Shown here: in pieces, positions 57,550 to 64,000 of the stretch
How the letters are laid out: the number at the start of each line of letters is the position of its first letter
Position numbering within the stretch: the stretch's first letter is position 1
Assembly: GCA_029929735.1 (NCBI GenBank)
Contig: JAKELP010000037.1
Location: 6,061,014-6,125,013 of the forward strand
DNA: 64,000 nt
Source of the DNA: Mimosa pudica
Taxonomy: Eukaryota > Streptophyta > Magnoliopsida > Fabales > Fabaceae
Reading direction: 5' to 3'
Notes under the pieces: generated by a model
Seen by the model: only the letters and a program-made list of their open reading frames with translations
What the model was told of the DNA's origin: nothing
Database searches by the model: none
Translations under genes and position numbers: made by a program

Positions 57550-60540
57550 ACCTATATCTATTTCTTGATCAACTACTGCTTTTACTTCTTCCCATATTGC
57601 TTCTTTTTTTATTTCTAATTTTATATAGTACTTTTGTTCTGTTAAATTTATTTGCCTACTCCTAGGTCTAATTTGTGCTAAACTAGTTGTTATTGGTATT
57701 TCTGCTAACATATTTGCCTCTATATCTGCATCATTTTCAAATATATTATTTTCTGTTCTTACTATGTTTCCTCTTCTGGATTCAGGTCTAATTATTAGAA
57801 TATCTATACTTCTTCTTGGGAGTTCTAGTCTTCTTGGAATTTCTAAACTTCTTCTTGCTGCAATATTTATATTTATGTTTAGATCTGGTGTATTTATTCT
57901 TAGCATTCTTTGTCCTAATGTATTATTGGTTTGTATTCTCCTAATATTTTCTATTTGGTTTATATTAGCAGTTCTATCTAATTCTATTTGTAATTGTTCT
58001 GGGATTGTTATATTTGTCGGATCTAATGGTATTTCTTGTAATATTGGCATAAAGTTTTTATCTATAGTTGTTCTTCCTTGTGATCTGTTATATATCTTAT
58101 GTTCATTTGTAAATACTAATCCTATCATAGCAGTTATACTTATTGTTTTAGCTCCTCTTAACATTTTTATTCCTCCTAGTTTATGATAAACAATTATTGA
58201 TTGATCTATATGTTCATCTGCTCTTGATATTGCAAAATTTGTATTTACTGTAAATTTTAATTTTTGGTATATTAAATTTCCTGTTAATATCCCTAGTACA
58301 CTATCCTGCACATTACTTATTATTCTTCCATCTGTTATTAGTAATTCTATTGGTGAATTTATTCCTTCTCTAAAATATTCTTTTACTAATAATTGTACTC
58401 CTGCTATATAAATTTCTGTTACTTTATCTTTAAATGATAATCTTGAAATTTCATTTTCAATTAATGCTTTACTTACTAATGGTATTCTAAGTATTCCTTC
58501 TGTTAGTGTTGATTCTATAGGATGTTTTTTCTCTAAAACTACACATGTCTTCTTTTCATTTTTATTCTTTTTTATTATTTTACTCACTCTACTTATAAAT
58601 CCTTTTTCACCATTAAATTCTTCTGGTTTCAAATCTAATTTTATATCTTTTATTTTATTGTATTGTTTTTCATTAAATGTGATTCTTCGTTCACATATAC
58701 TTTCTTTACTACTTATTTGTTCATTGTATTCTTCATATTCATTATTACTACTCTGCCCTTCTTCACTAACATTCATCATATATAATATAATATCTTCTTC
58801 TTCTTCTTCTGATATTCCAGAAATTTCTGATTCAGATTCCTCTTCTATGTCTTTTAACTTGTATATTTCTATATCAGACTGTTCTAATTCACTGTAAATC
58901 GGTTCATCAATTTCTAAAGGTTCTAATTCCCAATTAAAAGCTTGTTCTAATATCTTCATAAATTCCTTTTCTTTGGGTTCTGGACAATTAGTATTTATAT
59001 GTCCTATCTTTCCACAATTATAACATTTACATTTTTTAGGTTTTTTGTTATAATTAGTTTTTCTTTTTCCCTTTTTGAAATATTTTCTTGGCTTAAATTT
59101 TTTATAAAATTTTTCTTTTGGATATTTCTTAAATTCATACTTAGTCTTCCTTTTCCCTTTCTTATCTTTTCTTTTTCTTGTTCTCCTTTCTTCACATCCC
59201 CATTTATGAGGTTTCTCTAGTTCTCCACATTTTAATAATATCTTATTAGTCTTATAATATTTCTTATTCCTCCATGCTCGTTTACATGCATCTGATAAAT
59301 ATTCTCTTAAATATTCTTCTCTTCTTCCCATTGTATCTACAAATGGTAATATGTCTGTATTTCCTATGTGCTTGTAATAATCTTCCATTATAGTTTCTGA
59401 GATTAATCTAGGCAATTTCCTATAAAATAATTCTAGGTAAAATTTTTGTGTATTATAATCTTCTATTCTAGCCTCATAATAATATTTCTTAAATTCACAA
59501 ATATATTGATCTAAATATTTTGGGTTTAGAGAACATATTTCTATTTGATATAACTTTTCTGTTGCCCTTGTTTTTGTTGTAGATTCATTTAATGCTACAC
59601 TTCTTCCTAAAAATTCATTTCTAATTAAAGTTTCGTATTTTCTAATTAATATTGCTATATATTCCTTCCTATCATTATATGTTCCTTGTTCTATATATCT
59701 TGCATTTATTCTAAATGCTTCTGTTTTACTTTTCCACCAATTATGAACATTTCCTAAAAAACTTGCTTCTATTACAATTGGTACAAATTGTGGGTTTAAA
59801 CTTTTTCCCATTAACGCAATCAAATGTGACTTGCTCCATTCTTCTAATATTTTTTCATTATCTAAATTACAATCTAAATCTAACCATATCCCCATACTTG
59901 GTATTCCTCTTGTTTCATATTGTTCTAAAGGTGTTGGTGTAAATCTAGATTTAGTTGGTGTCTCAAATGTAAATTCGAAACTCTTTTGGTTTATTGGTTG
60001 TTTATGATATAATATACTATCTTGTTCTTCTTCTTCTCTTCTTTGTCTCATTTCCTGATCTAATTGTTGCTGTGATGTTCCTTCATTTTTTGGTTCCATT
60101 TGTCTTTCCATATTAATCTGAACATTTTCATTTTCTTTAATATTAATCTTTGTAGCATATTCAAATTCTTTCCTTATTTGCTCTATTTTTTCCTCTTCTT
60201 GACCCATTATTTCTTCTATTTCATCATCATCTATATTTTCTAAAACATTCATCATGTTTATGCTAATTCCCTTATTTTTCTTATCTTTTTCTTGTTTTTC
60301 TTGTTTTTTTGGTTTCATTATTTCCATTAAATAGTCTAATTCTGAACCTGTTTGGTATAATATTTCTGCTATTTTATTAGCCTCATTTAATTCTAACTTT
60401 TCTTCACTTTTGTCTTTACTCTTTTCTTCATTTCTTATACCATATCTTTCTTGATATTTTTTCATATCAAATTTTTCTATTTCTTTATATATTTCCCATA
60501 TATTTCTATTTATAACTTCTTGTCCTTTCTTTATTTCTTC
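57535..60540 (-). pseudogene. Viral coat/movement polyprotein, truncated at the host junction
   Basis: 976 codons run from the first ATG (60465) and end at 57535. The frame is open up to the ORF1 stop at 60541. N-terminal and middle parts are Lys/Glu-rich and helical. A CX2CX4HX4C knuckle with a basic run before it lies at about residues 479-496, typical of caulimovirid coat proteins. An acidic stretch follows. A domain at about 630-790 has the Asp and the GNLIY...FAISRAD pattern of 30K movement proteins. The last viral residues look like the strand before a retroviral-type protease active site (VVD), but the final four codons and the stop come from the duplicated host DNA. No internal stop or frameshift is seen. 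Domain calls are by pattern. Confidence 0.75.
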
Positions 60541-61152
60541 CTATAATATTCTAGTTTGTTTTATATTTTCATCCATAGTTTGTTTTAATATATTATCTTT
60601 ACTTACTTCTTTTATCTCTATCTCTTCTAAAGCTTTTAACATATTTTTCATATTCATCATATTTATTTGGGGGTTTTCAATTATAGGTTCAATCTTTCTT
60701 TCTATTCCTAAAGCCTTTATTATCTGCCTTATATTTGCTTTTATATATGTCAATTCAGTAGTATTATTGACAACCTCTTTTCTTAAATCATATAATTTTT
60801 GTTCTAATGGCTTGGATAACTCTATTAATCCATCTACTTTATATTTCTGTTGTTCTTGGTCTATAATATTCCTCGTTTCCGTTGGTAGTTTTTCTAACAA
60901 ATCATTTAGATTATAAACTTGTAATAAGTCTTCTATATTTGGATTAACATAACATCCTAATTGTTTCATTATATACATATTAGTCCAATTTACTTGGTTA
61001 AAAGTATAATCTTCATCTCCTCCTATTATAAATGGTGTAAAAATACAATCACTTGCTTCCTCTTTATTATCATAATTCATAAAAGAACTTTCTGGTAATT
61101 TTTCTGCTTCTATTCCATACATTCTAGGTTCTAATACTTTTATAGAATTCAT
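60541..61152 (-). CDS. Viral ORF1, unknown function
   Basis: 203 codons from ATG 61152 to TAG 60543-60541. The middle and end are predicted helical (KPLEQKLYDLRKEVVNNTTE). A first ORF of unknown role before the coat/movement ORF is known from solendoviruses, and small helical first ORFs are common in badna/tungroviruses. The next long ORF is in the same frame, directly after the TAG. No homology can be proven by eye. Confidence 0.6.
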   Translation of the reverse strand: MNSIKVLEPRMYGIEAEKLPESSFMNYDNKEEASDCIFTPFIIGGDEDYTFNQVNWTNMYIMKQLGCYVNPNIEDLLQVYNLNDLLEKLPTETRNIIDQEQQKYKVDGLIELSKPLEQKLYDLRKEVVNNTTELTYIKANIRQIIKALGIERKIEPIIENPQINMMNMKNMLKALEEIEIKEVSKDNILKQTMDENIKQTRIL

Positions 61153-61254
61153 TTCAATAATAAAAATAAAACTCTCAAAGTAAGTGATAAAATATGAGAT
61201 TGTGAAACAAGGATTAAAGTTTCATATTATTTAAACCATGGGGCTCTGCAAGTT
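61153..61254 (-). promoter_or_regulatory. Viral leader with a partial tRNA-Met primer-binding-like site
   Basis: On the - strand the viral insert starts with CAGAGC (61248-61243). These are the last bases of the plant caulimovirid primer site TGGTATCAGAGC. The first half is missing, replaced by host DNA. The distance from there to ORF1, about 90 bases, fits caulimovirids, where ORF1 lies soon after the primer site. Six bases can match by chance. Confidence 0.45.
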
Positions 61255-61348
61255 TTGCTTTGATATATATATATAGTATTTCTTCAAGTATATATTTGTA
61301 TATATATCTCCAGGTTCAAATGCAAAACTTGATCTATTTAAAATTTTT
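61255..61348 (+). repeat. Host duplication right of the viral insert (94 bp)
   Basis: Second copy of 57428-57549, from ttgctttgatatata to gatctatttaaaattttt. Apart from the TA-run length no differences were seen. Confidence 0.92.
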
Positions 61349-62425
61349 TTAATAAAGGTAAGTCACTTAAAGTTGATTTATTTTGAATTTTTCATCAAAA
61401 TTAGTTTGTTAGACTAATGCATAATCTAACTAAATGTTACAAAAATCATGAATAACCAACTTATTTTTATTTTGTTTCTTTTATTCCTCTAAAAGAGTAG
61501 GCGACTAAATTTTCTATCAAGGATGGACAACTTTTTTATTTATATCCAAAACTGCATACAAACAATGAATTTATGTTGAGCCTTTATTATTAAGCCTAAT
61601 AAATGTGTCATTACATTTTGAACTTACCTTTCATGCCAATGATTTGTTTGAGTGAAGTTATAAACTTACAATTATATCTATAAATATTGTTTGGGTTAAT
61701 ACAAATTTTAGTCTCAAGGTTTCACGTCATTTTGAGTTAATCGGAGGTTTTGGTCCTCAAACATTCAATCAATTTTGGTTTTTGGTACCTGAACTTTGTA
61801 GCCAAAGGTTTTGATCCTTGAGTTTTATATTTGTTATAAAGCTCAGTTACCAATACCAAAATTGATTGAAACTTCACGGTTCAAGACAAAAATTGTCCGA
61901 AAGTTTTAGGACCAAAACCACCATTTTTAAACATCAAGGATCAAAACCAAAATTGACGGAAAGTTCAAGAACAAAAAAGATATATAGTGTCTATTTTGCC
62001 TCCCCTTCCCTTCAATTTTTCATACCTAACAAGGTATTTCACTATTTTGCCTTTCATCCCTCCCCTCCTCTCACCTAGCCTCCAAAACCCCCAACCAAAC
62101 ACTGCCTTAAGGTTGGGTCTCCCAAAATTGTTTCCCAAAACGCAGTGCTTTGCCTACTCTCTTTCTGTCTCGCTCCCCACACTTTTTTTTCCCGAAGCTA
62201 ATACTCCAGAGTCAGTCCAAACAATTCTATTCAAAACCCCACCAAAACTTCAAGTTACCACCAACAATTTTCTCCATTGTTTGTATATGTCTCATTGCAA
62301 ACTAGGTCCCTTGGCCCAAATCATTTAATTACCCAGTTTTGGTCACTTGTGGCCTTGTACTTACGAATCAGTTCAGCGGAGGATTCACCAAGATTAAAGT
62401 CCTGCCAAACTTATCGACATAAGGC
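61349..62425. other. Host DNA without a recognised gene
   Basis: AT-rich. A MITE-like inverted pair (tttggtcctcaaac.. / ..ggaccaaaacc, about 61690-61980) is present but its edges are unclear. 61990-62400 is C-rich on the + strand and might be an old leader or promoter; no protein is recognised. Confidence 0.4.

Positions 62426-62427
<2 letters not shown>

Positions 62428-62492
<65 letters not shown>
62428..62492 (+). repeat. (AAT)n microsatellite, about 21 units
   Basis: An uninterrupted run of ataataataa. It codes a poly-Asn run in one frame, which is an artefact of the repeat. Confidence 0.97.
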
Positions 62493-62493
<1 letters not shown>

Positions 62494-62535
62494 TCTTTTT
62501 TCCTTTTCTTTCTAACTTCATTCTTATAATTTATT

Positions 62536-63246
62536 GGGTAATGACCTAATCTACCCTCCAATTAACCACCCGGGAGCACTGGGCACCCTGAACTAACAAC
62601 AGGTCCATATTTGCATTTGAAGTAACCAAAGTGGTTGAAAAATACCCCTACTGGACAGTCAATCACGTTTGACCGTTAATCTGCTCATGTGGCCGCTACG
62701 TGAGTTTAAATTTTGTCATGTGGGGCTCACATATAATAAAAATAAAATTCCCTCTCCTCTCTCTTCATCACTTCCAAATAGCATCACCCCCTCCCCCCAA
62801 CACAACCACCCCCCACCCCCAGAGGGAATTGTTTTTTTATATGTGGGCCCCACATGACATATCATACGTGGTAAAAATTTAACCCATGTGGCTGTCACAT
62901 GAACAAATTAATGGTCAAACGTGATTGACCATCCACTGAGGGTATATTTTAACCTTTTTGGTTACTTCAAGTGCAAATATGGGTCTATTGTTAGTTTAGG
63001 GTGCCCAGTGCTCTTGAGTGGTTACTTGGAGGATAGATTAGGTCTATTACCCTTATCTTACGTGGCAAAAATTTAACCCACGTGGCGGTCACATGGGCAG
63101 ATTAACGGTCAAACATGATTGATCGTCCACTAGGGGTATTTTTTAACCACTTTGGTTACTTCGAGTGCAAATATGGGCCTATTGTTAGTTCAAGTTGCCC
63201 AATGCTCCTGCGTGGTTACTTGAAGGGTAGATTAGGTCCATTACCC
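62536..63246. mobile_element. 711-bp MULE-type MITE with its right arm duplicated
   Basis: gggtaatgacctaatctacc at 62536 pairs with ggtagattaggtccattaccc ending at 63246. taatttatt flanks both sides (62527-62535 and 63247-63255), a 9-bp TSD. The right arm occurs twice in tandem (about 62860-63055 and 63060-63246): cacgtgg..gtcacatg, ggtcaaac.tgattga, ttggttacttc, ggtagattaggtc. Non-coding. Confidence 0.88.
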
Positions 63247-63724
63247 TAATTTATTTGTTATCCTACCGAATATCTAGCTATTTCTATTCAATTCAATACT
63301 ATTATCTATAATGACATCCCCTAAATAATGCTCCAATTTCTTATCATATCAAAATATTAACTAAAAGTCTCTAATTTAGTATCAATGATTCCCCATATAA
63401 ACCAATATATATATATATATATATATATGAAATCAATTAAATATGGGGAGTTATCAAAAAGGTTAACTAAAAAAATTGAGCTAAAGTGAAAAATGCTTAC
63501 CTAATTGTCACGAAAATGCAAAAATACCATGTAAAATTGTTTTTACTTTTGCTTATCTAATTGAGCTATTTGATATATTTTTACTTTCCTCTACCGCTTC
63601 ATCATCACATAAAGGCAAACAAATATATGAGCTTGCCATGTGTTTTGATAAGTGATGACGCGATAAAGAATGTTGAGTGAAAAAATAAAAAAAAAATTAA
63701 TGGTGATGTACTTTTTCCCCAGTC

Positions 63725-64000
63725 ACACTGCTAGAAATAATGCTTTTCACAACGCTGTTTAACGACTAAAATGCAAACTTCGATCGTTGGTAAGAAACGC
63801 AATGACATGACATGTAAATGAGTGATCAGGCGGAGATATTCAATGACCAAACTTTTACAATTTGTTCGTTGAATATACACAATCCATGACCAAACTTTGT
63901 TAAAGTTTGGTCGTTATCAAACTTTGGTACAGTTTGGTCGTCGTTGATTGTGTATTTTTAATGACTAAACTTTGGTAAAGTTTGGTCATTACTTTTAACG
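63725..64000 (+). mobile_element. CACTA-like terminus running off the window
   Basis: CACTGCTAGAAATAATGC at 63725 resembles the CACTACTAGAAATAAG end at 16986 with one change in the first five bases. Repeats of aaactttggtaaagtttggt and gtcgtt in both directions follow to the window edge, as in CACTA subterminal regions. The other end lies outside. Confidence 0.6.

Larger units (their letters stand above)
57550..61254 (-). mobile_element. Integrated plant pararetrovirus fragment (Caulimoviridae, solendo/cavemovirus-like)
   Basis: About 3.7 kb of very AT-rich DNA codes two long viral frames on the - strand and sits between two copies of a host sequence. The order is a leader, ORF1 of unknown role, then a protein with a coat-type CCHC knuckle followed by a 30K-type movement-protein domain. 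Coat before movement protein is the order in solendo- and cavemoviruses; badna-, tungro- and caulimoviruses put movement first. The protease, reverse transcriptase, RNase H, transactivator and main promoter region are absent. This is a partial genome and cannot make virus. Confidence 0.8.

Noticed and set aside
57764..59942. + strand hydrophobic frames over the viral insert
   Set aside because: They are the complement of the Lys/Glu/Ile-rich viral frame, which yields Phe/Leu/Ser-rich shadows; no start context or motif.
61255..61348. The flanking duplication as short viral LTRs
   Set aside because: Caulimovirids have no LTRs, and the left copy continues smoothly from host DNA; the repeat is host sequence.
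62277..62549. Frame with a long Asn run
   Set aside because: It is made by the AAT microsatellite; no conserved protein on either side.
62669..62898. Open frames with poly-Pro in the 62.5-63.2 kb MITE
   Set aside because: The element is a non-coding TIR element with a TSD; the frames come from a C-rich centre.

Overview
The window looks like a piece of a flowering-plant (eudicot) nuclear chromosome. It is AT-rich, has GT-AG introns, one plant disease-resistance (CC-NB-LRR) gene, and many plant-type transposable elements with readable target-site duplications (TSDs). The resistance-gene type, the ERF-VII fragment and the element mix suggest a legume, but that is inference. I saw no tRNA, rRNA, CRISPR array or prokaryote-type operon.

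Layout. (1) 1-16986 is a nest. Decayed CACTA-transposon material (about 421-1885 and 15981-16986, ending in CTAGTAGTG) was split by a 14.1-kb Mutator-like element (MULE, 1895-15971) with ~107-bp terminal inverted repeats (TIRs) and the 9-bp TSD tttgatata. The MULE holds a frameshifted GRF-type zinc-finger gene (+) and a broken MURA-like transposase gene (-). That transposase was itself split by a Ty3/gypsy element (gag, protease and a 3' LTR, but no reverse transcriptase or integrase seen) and a CACTA-type end with palindromic repeats. The gypsy gag was in turn split by a 934-bp MULE-type MITE. (2) 16622-32751 is a tandem segmental duplication: copy A 16622-23250, copy B 23254-32751. The copies differ by insertions whose empty sites can be read in the partner: a 334-bp MITE and a TTA-flanked MITE only in A, a 6.4-kb Helitron only in B. 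The Helitron carries three 1.27-kb tandem units, each starting exactly with its own 5' terminus. Copy A also holds a Pack-MULE-like element with pieces of an ERF-VII transcription-factor gene. (3) 33-40.9 kb is gene-poor: MITEs, a LINE endonuclease fragment, a CACTA end and a self-nested MITE. (4) 40964-57310 is the CC-NB-LRR gene: one large NB-ARC exon, LRR exons, a run of small in-phase exons and a coiled-coil last exon. A 6.4-kb L1-type LINE with a perfect 15-bp TSD sits among the small exons. (5) Just after this gene, 57550-61254 is an integrated fragment of a plant pararetrovirus (Caulimoviridae, coat-protein-then-movement-protein order as in solendo/cavemoviruses). Both sides carry a ~94-122-bp duplication of host DNA, and one viral end lies at a sequence resembling part of the tRNA-Met primer site. 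(6) 61.3-64 kb holds an AAT microsatellite, a MULE-type MITE and another CACTA-like end.

Only the resistance gene looks like a host gene that may work, and it carries a LINE and a questionable in-frame stop in one small candidate exon. All else is mobile DNA, viral DNA or gene debris. Coordinates of splice sites and element ends come from reading the sequence by eye.
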